A stretch of 64,000 nucleotides of DNA from Rubrobacter_D sp963840835 (GTDB lineage Bacteria > Actinomycetota > Rubrobacteria > Rubrobacterales > Rubrobacteraceae): the NCBI GenBank assembly GCA_963840835.1, contig CAWJAM010000007.1, positions 124,001 to 188,000 of the forward strand. Direction: 5' to 3'. The notes beneath the pieces were generated by a model. The model saw only the letters and a list, made by a program, of their open reading frames with translations. It was not told the origin of the DNA and searched no databases. This document shows, piece by piece, positions 1-8,076 of this stretch; the first letter of the stretch is position 1, and the number at the start of each line of letters is the position of its first letter. Position numbers and translations under genes: made by a program.

Positions 1-121
1 CTATCCTGCGCACGGCGAAGGTCGCTGTAGAGCCCGTCCCAAGACCCAGCACCATCCCGCTCTCGACGTAACGCTCGACGGCGGCGCTTGCTGCCTCGCG
101 CTTGAGCTCGTCGTCTGACAA
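1..121 (-). CDS. rpiA: Ribose-5-phosphate isomerase A, N-terminal fragment (cut by window edge)
   Basis: This interconverts ribose-5-phosphate and ribulose-5-phosphate in the non-oxidative pentose phosphate pathway. Only the first 40 codons are in the window. They read as an N-terminal helix (SDDELKREAASAAVERYV) followed by GMVLGLGTGSTATFAVRRI, the phosphate-binding GLGTGSTA loop diagnostic of RpiA. The TTG start has AAGGAG seven bases upstream and lies two bases after the stop of the htrA-like gene, so the two are probably co-transcribed. The rest lies beyond the left edge. The signature loop makes the family call firm; the fragment is too short to say more. Confidence 0.85.
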   Translation of the reverse strand, partial: MSDDELKREAASAAVERYVESGMVLGLGTGSTATFAVRRI

Positions 122-123
122 CC

Positions 124-1287
124 CTAGACTCCTTCCGGCCTGGTACCGACCGTGACCTCCACGTGGCGCTCATTCTCCCCCGGGGTCAGGACTGTCATCC
201 CGAGTTCGTCGCCGGGTTTCGCGTAGTTGACGACCTCTATAACGTCGTCGGAGGAGGAGACGGGCTCGTCCTCGATCTCGGTTATCACGTCTCCGACGGG
301 TACGCTTATGCTCCCGATCTGCACCGTGCCCCCACCCTGAATGCCGGCTCTATCGGCCGGGCCGCCGGGCGTTATCTCGCTGACTATAGCCCCGTTGGTG
401 GGGAAGCCGTAGTCGTCCTCGAGCTCGTCTTCGGATAAACCGGCGTAGGCCGAGAGTTCGTCGATACCTAGCTGGAACATGGATACCCCGATGTAACCGT
501 GTACGACCTCTCCGTTGGTTATGAGCTGGGTCACCACGCCCTTGACGGTGTCGATCGGGACAGCGAAGCCGACCCCCTCGAAGCCCCCCGACTCGGAGGC
601 GATCTGGGCGTTGACCCCTATGACCGTGCCCCGTGAGTCGAGCAGCGGCCCACCCGAGTTGCCGGGGTTTATGGCCGCGTCGGTCTGGACGGCGTCGCTT
701 ATGGTGTAGCTATTCGGTGCCTCAATGGGACGGCCGAGGCCGCTCACAATCCCGGTGGTCACGCTGATCCCGACGTTCAAAGGGTTGCCGATGGCGATGA
801 CCGGCTCCCCGACCCCCACGGAGTCAGAGTCCCCGAGCGTAAGCGGCCTCAGCGCCTCCCGCGGCGCTTCGACCTGTATTACGGCGACGTCCGTCGAAGG
901 GTCCTGCCCGACGACCTCGGCCTCCCTGCGCGCGCCGTCGGCGAACCTGACGGAGATATCTTCAGCCCCCTCCACCACGTGCTGGTTGGTGACTATATGG
1001 CCCGCCTCGTCCACCACAAACCCCGAACCGCCGGCCGGGCCGTCCTCGGCCGTAGCCGCAACGTCGACGCTCACCACGCCGCGGCTGCCGCGCGTGGACA
1101 CCTCGCGCACCGAGGAGCCTTCGTCCAGAACCGGCGAAGTCCCAGAAGACTCATTTGGCGGCGCGACCTCCTTTATGGTCACGCTGTCCGGCCCCTCCAC
1201 CAGGCCGGACACCCCGACGAAGAGGAAGAGCGCGGTCACGAGACCGCCGATGATCGCGGAGACGAGCGCCGTGAGTGCGGTTTTCAG
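124..1287 (-). CDS. HtrA/DegP-like membrane-anchored serine protease with PDZ domain, probable CTG start
   Basis: S1C-family protease of about 387 residues, expected at the outer face of the membrane for protein quality control. An N-terminal hydrophobic anchor is followed by a low-complexity linker. The trypsin-like domain carries the triad His103 (TNQHVVEG), Asp133 (STDVAVI) and Ser211 (NPGNSGGPL), and a PDZ domain fills the last 120 residues. The first ATG/GTG-type codon in frame, at 1239, would cut the anchor in half. Sixteen codons further up, a CTG at 1287 restores LKTALTALVSAIIGGL and has GGAAGG eight bases before it, with an in-frame stop just upstream of that codon. I therefore prefer the CTG start. 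The gene lies 25 bases after a kinase gene and abuts rpiA. Confidence 0.88.
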   Translation of the reverse strand: MKTALTALVSAIIGGLVTALFLFVGVSGLVEGPDSVTIKEVAPPNESSGTSPVLDEGSSVREVSTRGSRGVVSVDVAATAEDGPAGGSGFVVDEAGHIVTNQHVVEGAEDISVRFADGARREAEVVGQDPSTDVAVIQVEAPREALRPLTLGDSDSVGVGEPVIAIGNPLNVGISVTTGIVSGLGRPIEAPNSYTISDAVQTDAAINPGNSGGPLLDSRGTVIGVNAQIASESGGFEGVGFAVPIDTVKGVVTQLITNGEVVHGYIGVSMFQLGIDELSAYAGLSEDELEDDYGFPTNGAIVSEITPGGPADRAGIQGGGTVQIGSISVPVGDVITEIEDEPVSSSDDVIEVVNYAKPGDELGMTVLTPGENERHVEVTVGTRPEGV

Positions 1288-1301
1288 AGTCTATTCCTTC
1301 C
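1285..1301 (-). promoter_or_regulatory. Ribosome binding site deciding a CTG start for the htrA-like gene
   Basis: On the minus strand the sequence reads GGAAGG, eight bases, then CTG. An in-frame TAG two codons before the CTG rules out any start further upstream, and no ATG, GTG or TTG lies between that stop and 1239. The codons from CTG onward complete a typical membrane anchor. Confidence 0.55.
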
Positions 1302-1312
1302 GTAATTACTAC

Positions 1313-2902
1313 TTAGAGTGTGTCCCTCTGCTCAATGGTGACGCTGTTCAGCTTCCATTCCCCGCCTTCGTTGACGAGCGTCCAAGAGGCCGTGTTGCGT
1401 TGGGTCTTTTCGGTGAGCGTAGCTATGGTAACTCCCGTTACCGCGGCTGTGTTGCCTGAGACCTGGGCGTCCGGTCCTTGAACGAATCTTATGCTCTGTA
1501 AGTCAGAGAAAGTATTCGCCCATTTTGCCTCGGTCTGTGCTTTGGTCGCCTTGAAGTTTTCGGAGAGGAGACCGTAAGAGGCACCGTAATTTCCCTCCGC
1601 CGCCATCGTGTAGACATCCAGCAACGTTTTCTCCGCGGCCTGTTCCGTGAGCCCGCTTTGGACTGAGGCGCTCTGTTGTCCCGAAGAGCCCCGGGCCGAA
1701 GCCGACGAGCCCGCGCTAGCCGAGGCCGTCGGGCTCGGGGTTTGACCACCACCCACGCCTTGCGGGCCCTGGTCGCCACCCGGTTCCGCGTTCGATCCTG
1801 CGTTTGCCCCTCTCTCGTTGCCACCGGCCCGCGCGTTGTTCTGCCCGGCATTGTTGGATGCCGTGCCGCCGTTCCCTCCGAAGAGACTCGGTGCGGCGAG
1901 GGCTCCGATCACGACGAGCACTGCCAGGAGCGCGAGGACGGCCAGGAGTCCTCCTCTTTGCCCCCGGCTCTCTCTGCGAATCGCACCACCCGGCCTGGCT
2001 CCTGGCGATGCGGAAGCTACGCGGGCCTGTTCCGAGCGGGTTGGCGCCGTCGCGTCCGCGGGTGGCGCCGGTTGCGCGGCTCCGGCGGTGGGGATCTCTG
2101 TTTCGAGCCTGGAACGCGCCTCGTCGGCCGTAGGCCGATCGTCCGGGTGTTTGGCGAGGCAGTCGAGGATCAGGGCTTGCATGCCCTCGCTGACGTCGGC
2201 GCCGAGCTGGCGCGGCGGGACCGGGCTCTTGGAGACGTGCTGGCTCGCGATCTCTATGGGGGTGGCGCCGGAGAAGGGCGGTTCACCGGCGGCCGCCTGG
2301 TAGAGGGTCGCCCCCAGCGAGTAGATATCGCTCTTGGACGTTACCTTATGTCCTTGGAGTTGTTCCGGGGAGGAGTACAAGGCCGTCCCGAGGAAATAGC
2401 CCGTACGCGTAGCCTGCGTCGTGTCGAGGGCGCGGGCTATGCCGAAGTCGGTCACCTTGGCGTGCCCCTTCTCATCGAGCAGGATGTTGTGGGGTTTGAT
2501 GTCGCGGTGGATCACGCCGCGCTCGTGGGCGTGGGCGAGGCCTGCACAGACCTCGTCCCCGAGCCTGGCGAGCTCGGGGCCAGGCAACCTTCCCCTCTCG
2601 TCTATTAGCGCTTTGAGGTCTCCGCCGGGGACGTACTCCATGACTATGTAGGAGGTCTCCCTACCGTCGAAAAGGGCCTCCCCCGCGTCATATACCTGCA
2701 CGATGTTGGGGTGAGCGAGGCGTGCCGCCGTGCGTCCCTCGCGCTCGAAGCGGTCCCCGATGTCCGTGTCGCCGTGGACGGGGTTTAGCACCTTCACAGC
2801 CACGGGACGGTCGAGCACCTCGTCGCGTCCCAGATAGACGCGGGCCATGCCCCCCGAGCCCAGTTCGTTCTCCAGGACAAACCTGTCTGCGAGCTTGATC
2901 AC
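1313..2902 (-). CDS. PknB-like Ser/Thr protein kinase with one membrane segment and extracytoplasmic tail
   Basis: Transmembrane Hanks-type kinase of about 529 residues. The cytoplasmic kinase domain (about 8-270) shows the glycine loop GSGGMARVYLG, Lys37 in AVKV, HRDIKPHN with Asp134, DFGIA with Asp152, and SPEQ in place of APE. A Pro/Ala linker is followed by a membrane helix (LLAVLALLAVLVVIGALAA), a Gly/Asn/Ser-rich stretch and a 110-residue tail resembling an NTF2-like fold. PASTA repeats are absent, so it should not sense peptidoglycan the way PknB does. The frame is open upstream of 2902, but a TATAAT box ends seven bases before the GTG, so I take a leaderless GTG start. It is a paralogue of the gene immediately upstream. 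Confidence 0.9.
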   Translation of the reverse strand: MIKLADRFVLENELGSGGMARVYLGRDEVLDRPVAVKVLNPVHGDTDIGDRFEREGRTAARLAHPNIVQVYDAGEALFDGRETSYIVMEYVPGGDLKALIDERGRLPGPELARLGDEVCAGLAHAHERGVIHRDIKPHNILLDEKGHAKVTDFGIARALDTTQATRTGYFLGTALYSSPEQLQGHKVTSKSDIYSLGATLYQAAAGEPPFSGATPIEIASQHVSKSPVPPRQLGADVSEGMQALILDCLAKHPDDRPTADEARSRLETEIPTAGAAQPAPPADATAPTRSEQARVASASPGARPGGAIRRESRGQRGGLLAVLALLAVLVVIGALAAPSLFGGNGGTASNNAGQNNARAGGNERGANAGSNAEPGGDQGPQGVGGGQTPSPTASASAGSSASARGSSGQQSASVQSGLTEQAAEKTLLDVYTMAAEGNYGASYGLLSENFKATKAQTEAKWANTFSDLQSIRFVQGPDAQVSGNTAAVTGVTIATLTEKTQRNTASWTLVNEGGEWKLNSVTIEQRDTL

Positions 2903-2939
2903 GCATGTGATTATAGTGTAAGCCTGCCGCAATGCCGAA
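2903..2939 (-). promoter_or_regulatory. Promoter for leaderless kinase mRNA
   Basis: On the minus strand a perfect TATAAT (2915 to 2910) is followed by CACATGC and then the GTG start. A candidate -35, TTCGGC, lies 18 bases before the -10. Transcription should begin at or next to the start codon, and there is no Shine-Dalgarno sequence. Confidence 0.55.
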
Positions 2940-2965
2940 CGCCTGCGAAAGCGCGTGTTACCCGG

Positions 2966-4600
2966 CTACATCTGCACCCTTCGCTCGTTCTCCAGGCGGT
3001 CCAGCTTCCACACCCCGCCCTCGTTGACGCAGACCCACGTGCCCGAGAGGGACTCGGATCCCCAGGTGTGATCCAACCTCACCTCGAACGCTACCTCGGC
3101 GGTGTCCCCCGCGGCGCTGGCAACCGGGTAGGCGGTAAATTTCATGAAGGTGAACGTGTAGATGTCCTGCTGCTCCTCCCACTGCTGGGGGGAACCTATC
3201 TCGTTCTGCAACCTCGGCGAGAGCAATGCCCAGGTGGCGCCCACCCTGTTGAAAGACATCTCGTAGTACAGGTCGTAGACGGTCCGCTCCGCATTCACCA
3301 GCGGCGGGGCCGGATTCTCTTCCGGAGCGCCGCCCGAAGACCCCGAGCCCTCAGAGGGATTCTGGGCCGCCCCGCCGGTCTCCTTCGCCGGCTCCTCACC
3401 CTTTTTCTGCTGCGGTGCGGCGGCCTTGCCCTGTTCCTGGCGGCCGGCGTCCCCGTTCTGGGTGTTGCCGCCCTGGTCATCCCCTCCGAGCAGTGCCCAG
3501 GCTCCCGCGCCGGCCAGAAGCACGAGGAGGGCGATCACGACGGCGGCCAGCGTCGTCCTCTGGCGCGAGCCCGCCCTGAAGGTGCGCGTCGGGAGGCTGA
3601 TCGTACGCTCCGGAGGACTGGAAGCAGGCCGCTGACCGCCCGTCCTCCATCTGAGAACCCCGCCGCCTGGAGGCCCGGCCGCCCTTCCGGTTGTCTTCGC
3701 GGCATCCGTCAGGCGCGAGATCCCCGCTACGCCGGGGAAGGCGCCGGCCCGGTCGGCGGTCGCGGACCCGGCCTGAGCGACCGCCGCACTATCCTGTAAC
3801 AGCCTCTCGCGCACCCGGGCGGCGTCGGGGCGCTCGGGGGGATCCTTGGCGAGGCAGTCGAGGATCAGGGCCTCGAAGTCCTCGCCGATCCGCGCCCCCC
3901 TCTCCCTGGGAGGCGTGGGCAGTTTGAGTAAGTGCTGGTTTGCGACCTCTATGGAGTTGCCCGAAAAGGGCTGTTCCCCGACGGCCGCGTGGTAGAGGGT
4001 TGCCCCGAGCGAGTACACGTCGCTCTTGGACGTAACCCTCTCTCCCCGCAACTGCTCGGGAGAGGAGTAGGCTGCCGTACCCAGGTAGGAGCCGGCGTGG
4101 TTGTGGCTCGTCGTACCGTCGAGGGCGCGGGCTATGCCGAAGTCGGCCAGCCTGGGGCTCCCCCGGTCGTCGAGGAGCACGTTGCGCGGTTTGATGTCCC
4201 TGTGGATGATCCCCCGCTCGTGGGCGTGCGCGAGGCCAGAGGCGACGTCGGCCCCGATGCGCGAGAGCATCGACTCGGGGAGCGGCCCGCACCGGTCCAT
4301 CAACTCCTCGAAGTCGCCGCAGGGTACGTACTCCATGACGATGTAGGAGACCCTGTTCCCGTCGAGCTCGTCCTCGCCGGCGTCGTAGACTCTTACTATG
4401 TTGGGGTGGGAGAGCCTGGCGGCGGCCCTCCCTTCGCGCTGGAATCTGAGGCCTACTTCGGGGTCTTCGGGGTCGGGCTCGACGACCTTGACGGCGACGG
4501 GCCGGTCGAGCACCTCGTCGCGGCCGAGGAAGACGCGGGACATCCCGCCCGGGCCGAGCTCGCGCACGAGCACGAACCTGTCCCCGAGGCGGCCGACCAT
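2966..4600 (-). CDS. PknB-like Ser/Thr protein kinase with membrane anchor, second paralogue
   Basis: 544-residue membrane kinase with the same architecture as its downstream neighbour. The kinase domain (about 6-275) has GPGGMSRVFLG, AVKV, HRDIKPRN and DFGIA. A long basic/Pro-rich linker leads to a membrane helix (LAAVVIALLVLLAGAGAWALL), a Gly/Glu/Gln-rich spacer and an extracytoplasmic NTF2-like tail of about 110 residues. It lacks PASTA domains. The ATG is preceded by GGAGG at only one base, so initiation may rely on coupling: the DAHP synthase stop is 23 bases upstream. Sequence similarity and tandem arrangement indicate duplication. Substrates cannot be read from the sequence. Confidence 0.9.
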   Translation of the reverse strand: MVGRLGDRFVLVRELGPGGMSRVFLGRDEVLDRPVAVKVVEPDPEDPEVGLRFQREGRAAARLSHPNIVRVYDAGEDELDGNRVSYIVMEYVPCGDFEELMDRCGPLPESMLSRIGADVASGLAHAHERGIIHRDIKPRNVLLDDRGSPRLADFGIARALDGTTSHNHAGSYLGTAAYSSPEQLRGERVTSKSDVYSLGATLYHAAVGEQPFSGNSIEVANQHLLKLPTPPRERGARIGEDFEALILDCLAKDPPERPDAARVRERLLQDSAAVAQAGSATADRAGAFPGVAGISRLTDAAKTTGRAAGPPGGGVLRWRTGGQRPASSPPERTISLPTRTFRAGSRQRTTLAAVVIALLVLLAGAGAWALLGGDDQGGNTQNGDAGRQEQGKAAAPQQKKGEEPAKETGGAAQNPSEGSGSSGGAPEENPAPPLVNAERTVYDLYYEMSFNRVGATWALLSPRLQNEIGSPQQWEEQQDIYTFTFMKFTAYPVASAAGDTAEVAFEVRLDHTWGSESLSGTWVCVNEGGVWKLDRLENERRVQM

Positions 4601-4623
4601 GCCTCCGGGGTCTACGCCCGAGA

Positions 4624-5436
4624 CTAGATGACCTCCCTACCCATGGCGCTGGCGAAGGGTTGCAGAATGTCTTTCATGCCCATTAGCGCCTCGACCGGAA
4701 GCGCCTGCTCCCCGTCGCAAAGCGCCTCCTGCGGCTCGTGGTGGCTCTCCACCATCAGGCCGTCGGCCTCGGCCGCGACCGCGGCCTTGGAGAGCGGCAC
4801 GACGAGATCGCGCCGTCCCGCCGCGTGGGAGGGGTCGACGATCACCGGCAGATCCGTCAACCTCTTGGCCACGATTACCGCGGAGAGGTCAAGCGTGAAG
4901 CGCGTGCTCGTCTCGAAGGTGCGGATTCCTCGTTCGCACAACACCACGTTGTCCCCGCCCGCGGCGGTGACGTACTCGGCCGCGAGCAGCCACTCCTCGA
5001 CCGTCGCAGAGAGGCCCCTCTTCAGGACGACACCGTGGTCCGTGCCAGCTATCGCGGCGCCGACGCGCCGGAGCAGCGAGAAGTTGGCCATGTTGCGGGC
5101 GCCGATCTGCAATATCTGCGCGTGGCCCATGACCATCTCTATGTCGTAGGGGTCCATCACCTCGGTGACGACCTTGAGGCCGAGGTCCCCCGAGACCTCA
5201 GAGAGGATCTTCAGTCCCTCCTCACCGAGGCCCTGAAACGAGTAAGGGGAGGTGCGGGGTTTGAAGGCGCCGCCGCGGACGTAGGCGAAGCCGGCCTCTT
5301 TCACGGCCCTCGCCGAGGCCACGAACTGCTCGTGGCTCTCCACCGTACAGGGACCGGCGATCACCCTGAAGGTTCCGGGCCGGATCATGCCGTTGGTGGT
5401 CTTTATGTCGGTCTTTACGCCTGTCGAAACGTCCAT
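4624..5436 (-). CDS. aroF: 3-deoxy-7-phosphoheptulonate (DAHP) synthase, type I-beta
   Basis: Condenses PEP and erythrose-4-phosphate, the first step of the shikimate pathway. The 270-residue protein is a KDO8P-synthase-like TIM barrel without an ACT/ferredoxin-like regulatory extension. Recognisable motifs are AGPCTVES near the N-terminus, RGGAFKPRTSPYSFQG, IGARNMANFSLL, LKRG and the metal/substrate segment DPSHAAGRRDLV. The frame is open further upstream, but the ATG used here follows the chorismate mutase stop after one base (TAAGATG) and gives the usual family length. Pairing with chorismate mutase suggests that a separate mutase subunit supplies allosteric control, as in enzymes where AroH-type domains regulate DAHP synthase. 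Confidence 0.92.
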   Translation of the reverse strand: MDVSTGVKTDIKTTNGMIRPGTFRVIAGPCTVESHEQFVASARAVKEAGFAYVRGGAFKPRTSPYSFQGLGEEGLKILSEVSGDLGLKVVTEVMDPYDIEMVMGHAQILQIGARNMANFSLLRRVGAAIAGTDHGVVLKRGLSATVEEWLLAAEYVTAAGGDNVVLCERGIRTFETSTRFTLDLSAVIVAKRLTDLPVIVDPSHAAGRRDLVVPLSKAAVAAEADGLMVESHHEPQEALCDGEQALPVEALMGMKDILQPFASAMGREVI

Positions 5437-5437
5437 C

Positions 5438-5734
5438 TTACTTGGGAAACTCCCCGCGTTGGATCTCAAGGTCACGGATGCGGTGCAGGATGATCTCGAA
5501 GATGTCCCTCATCGAGGAGTCGTAGATCGGACCGGGGTTGCGCTCCACGACCCTCCGCAGAATCTCCTCCTCGCGCCTGGGGTCGTAGACGGGGGCGCCA
5601 ACCTCTGCCTTGAGCACCATGATCTCCTGCACGATGCGCGCCCGCTCGCTCAAAGCCTCGATGAGCTCCCGGTCGACCTCGTCAACCCGCTCCCTGAGCT
5701 CCAGAACCTTCTCCTGTGTCTCAGCATCCGCCAT
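5438..5734 (-). CDS. Chorismate mutase, AroQ type
   Basis: All-helical 98-residue AroQ-class mutase converting chorismate to prephenate. The sequence LRERVDEVDRELIEALSER is the typical helix 1 with the active-site Arg, followed by VYDPRREEEILRRV in helix 2 and a C-terminal helix. It is the first gene of the run with DAHP synthase and lies divergent to the aminotransferase and prephenate dehydrogenase genes, so the two transcripts together supply the prephenate/tyrosine branch. There is no clear Shine-Dalgarno sequence; a TAAAAT box lies ten bases before the ATG. Confidence 0.9.
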   Translation of the reverse strand: MADAETQEKVLELRERVDEVDRELIEALSERARIVQEIMVLKAEVGAPVYDPRREEEILRRVVERNPGPIYDSSMRDIFEIILHRIRDLEIQRGEFPK

Positions 5735-5750
5735 AGGATCTGGAATTTTA
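5735..5750 (-). promoter_or_regulatory. -10 box and near-leaderless start of the aro operon
   Basis: TAAAAT (5750 to 5745 on the minus strand) lies ten bases before the chorismate mutase ATG. A start site six to seven bases downstream leaves a leader of three or four bases and no room for a ribosome binding site. No convincing -35 was seen. Confidence 0.45.
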
Positions 5751-5769
5751 GCAGTTCAGGCTAGTCAGG

Positions 5770-5795
5770 CATTTCAGCCGTTCAGAAAGGGTTCG
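5770..5795 (+). repeat. Partial TCAGC-type intergenic repeat
   Basis: GCATTTCAGCCGTTCAG matches the conserved left end of longer copies at about 15378 and, inverted, at about 23700. It lacks the right arm, so it looks truncated. Confidence 0.4.
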
Positions 5796-5900
5796 GTACC
5801 CGAGACGGTCCAGAATTGCCCGGCAAACTGCCATTGAAGGCCAGGACGAAAGAGACTTAGTCTTTGCGACTGGGACAAATCGACCACAACCGAGAACCGA

Positions 5901-5954
5901 GACCTGATGCCTGTAGCCGTAGCCTGAAACCTAAAGCCTGAAATGCCTGTAACC
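5901..5954 (+). repeat. CCTGAA-type repeat overlapping the aminotransferase start
   Basis: Tandem, slightly varied units of the form (G)CCTGAAACCT / AAGCCTGA / GCCTGTAGCC. Close relatives occur at 12412, 15541 and 44646. The ATG of the aminotransferase lies inside the last unit, so the repeat supplies the first three or four codons. Confidence 0.7.
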
Positions 5955-7001
5955 TTTAGACGCGAGCTAGACCCTTTGAGACCTTACGTCCCCCCGAAGT
6001 CCTGGAGGATGGCTGCGGAGGGGACGGACGAGAGTTACGCCAAGCTGACCTCCAACGAGCTTGCCTTCGGCCCGCTCCCCGAGGCTGAAGCCGCACTCTC
6101 CGAAGCCCTGCCCCGCGCGAACCGCTACCCGGATAGCCATGCCTCCCGGCTCAGGCAAGCGGTGGCGGACGCGAACCCAGGCACCGAGACGCGCAACGTC
6201 CTGGTAGGCAACGGGTCGAGCGAGGTCCTGATGAACGTGCTGCAACTCCTTCCGGTTCCGGGCGAAGTGGTCTACGGCTGGCCTTCGTTCAGCCTCTACC
6301 CGTCGGTCTGCGCCGTTCTAGGGATGACGGCAATGGAGATTCCGCTGACAGAGGAGCAGGAGATCGAGCCAGAATCCCTTCTCTCGGCCCTCACGGACAG
6401 GACGCGGGCGGTGATCCTGTGCAACCCCAACAACCCGAGCGGCACGTTCTCGAGCCTGGACCGGGTGAGAGAGCTGGCCGACGAACTGCCGGACGGGGTG
6501 ATCCTGATCGTGGACGAAGCCTACACGGAGTTCGTGGACGATCCATCGTACGAGGACTCTCATACCCTGGCCCTGGAGAGGGAGAACGTCGTGATGGCCC
6601 GCACGTTCTCGAAGGCGCACGGGCTGGCGGGCCTGAGAGTCGGTTACGGCATAGCCTCCGAACGGATCGCGGATTACGCCGAGCGTGTCCGGTTTCCGGT
6701 CTCTGTCAACCTGGCCGCACAGGTCGCGGCCGCGGCTTCGATGCTCGCGCGCGAGAAGGTGGTGGCCCGGGCGGAGTTCGTGATCCGGGAGCGCGCCCGG
6801 TTGCAGGAGGCTTTCCGGGACGCGAACCTCGAGTTCATCCCTTCCCAGGGCAACTTCGTTATGGTCCGGTTCGCCGCGGCGGATTTCGAGAGGTCCGGCG
6901 TCCTGGTGCGCGAGGGCGAGGCCCTGGGCTACCCTGGCTGGAGCCGGGTGACGGTCGGTGACTCGGACGAGAACGACCGGGTCATAGCAGCGCTCGCATG
7001 A
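5943..7001 (+). CDS. HisC-like PLP aminotransferase (histidinol-phosphate/aromatic)
   Basis: Fold-type I aminotransferase of 352 residues. It has GNGSSEVL in the cofactor pocket, NPNNPSGT, VDEAYTEF with the cofactor Asp, and RTFSKAHGLAGLRVGYG containing the Schiff-base Lys. This is the HisC subfamily, which acts on histidinol phosphate and often also on phenylpyruvate/hydroxyphenylpyruvate. Linkage to tyrA by a four-base overlap favours a role in aromatic amino acid synthesis, but I cannot exclude histidine synthesis. The chosen ATG lies in a repeat and has no visible ribosome binding site; an in-frame TTG 11 codons later is the alternative. Confidence 0.88.
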   Translation: MPVTFRRELDPLRPYVPPKSWRMAAEGTDESYAKLTSNELAFGPLPEAEAALSEALPRANRYPDSHASRLRQAVADANPGTETRNVLVGNGSSEVLMNVLQLLPVPGEVVYGWPSFSLYPSVCAVLGMTAMEIPLTEEQEIEPESLLSALTDRTRAVILCNPNNPSGTFSSLDRVRELADELPDGVILIVDEAYTEFVDDPSYEDSHTLALERENVVMARTFSKAHGLAGLRVGYGIASERIADYAERVRFPVSVNLAAQVAAAASMLAREKVVARAEFVIRERARLQEAFRDANLEFIPSQGNFVMVRFAAADFERSGVLVREGEALGYPGWSRVTVGDSDENDRVIAALA

Positions 7002-8044
7002 CCCGCACGCTCGGGATCGTCGGCGTCGGCCTGATCGGGGGTTCCGTCGGCCTCGCGGCCAGCAACTCGGGTTGGGACGTCTTCGGCGTGGACCGTCCCG
7101 AAGTTCTCGAAGAAGCGGTCCAAAGTGGTGCCATCCACCGCACCTCTACGGTAAAAGAGGTGCGCGGGGCAGATCTCGTGGTGCTCGCCGCGCCCATCTC
7201 CAGGGTGACGGCCCTGATCGAGGATCTCACCCCGACGGACACCCTCGTCACGGACGTGGCCAGCGCCAAGGGCGCCATCGTAACCGCCGCGGAGGACCGC
7301 ATGCTACGCTTCGTCGGCGGACACCCGATGGCGGGCAGCCAGCTCTCCGGTGTCGCCAACGCACGCGCCAACCTCTTCGAGGGAGCCCGCTACTTCCTCA
7401 CCCCGACGGACCGCACAGCCCCTGATGACTACCGCGAGGTCGCCGGGTTCGTCAGGGAGCTTGGCGCCGTCCCGACCGCTGTCGACCCCGAGAAGCACGA
7501 CCTCCTCGTGGCGGCTCTCTCGCACCTGCCGCACCTCATGGCCGCCGCCCTCTTGAAAGTCGCCTCGGACATCTCTCCCGAAGCCCTCTCCTTCGCCGGC
7601 CCGTCTTTCAGAGACCTTACCAGGGTTGGCGCTTCCAACCCCGAGCTCTGGTCAGACATCCTGGCCGAGAACGCGCCTGCGCTGGGTGAGGCGCTGGGGG
7701 CTTTCGCCGGGGCGATGGCCCAGCTCGGGAGCGAGATCAAAGACCGCGAGGCCATCGAAGGCCGCTTTATGCAGGCGCGCGAGGCATACGACGCCCTCGG
7801 CGGCATCCTCGTCGAGAAGAGCGGCGCGAACGTTGACGTGGCCATCCCCGTCGAGAACCGCCCTGGCGTCTTCGCCGAGGTAACGACCCTGATGGGCTCG
7901 AACGACATCAACATCCTCGACCTCTACGTGAGGCACTCCAACACCGAACGCGCCGCCCTCGTCCTCACCCTGGACGCCGGTGACGCGCCAGAAGCACGCG
8001 AGTTGCTGCGAGAATCAGGCTTCGGCGCTGAAGTTCAGAACTGA
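6998..8044 (+). CDS. tyrA: Prephenate dehydrogenase with C-terminal ACT domain
   Basis: Oxidatively decarboxylates prephenate to 4-hydroxyphenylpyruvate for tyrosine synthesis. The 348-residue protein has an N-terminal NAD-binding Rossmann motif (GVGLIGGSVG, residues 8-17), a helical dimerisation domain containing HPMAGSQ and LSHLPHLMAAAL, and a C-terminal ACT domain (about 275-345: VDVAIPVENRPGVFAEVT) likely to bind tyrosine for feedback control. It starts in an ATGA overlap with the aminotransferase, so translation is coupled. No separate promoter is seen. Confidence 0.93.
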   Translation: MTRTLGIVGVGLIGGSVGLAASNSGWDVFGVDRPEVLEEAVQSGAIHRTSTVKEVRGADLVVLAAPISRVTALIEDLTPTDTLVTDVASAKGAIVTAAEDRMLRFVGGHPMAGSQLSGVANARANLFEGARYFLTPTDRTAPDDYREVAGFVRELGAVPTAVDPEKHDLLVAALSHLPHLMAAALLKVASDISPEALSFAGPSFRDLTRVGASNPELWSDILAENAPALGEALGAFAGAMAQLGSEIKDREAIEGRFMQAREAYDALGGILVEKSGANVDVAIPVENRPGVFAEVTTLMGSNDINILDLYVRHSNTERAALVLTLDAGDAPEARELLRESGFGAEVQN

Positions 8045-8076
8045 ACCCTGAGGTGTCCCGGTGGGTCAACTGGCAC

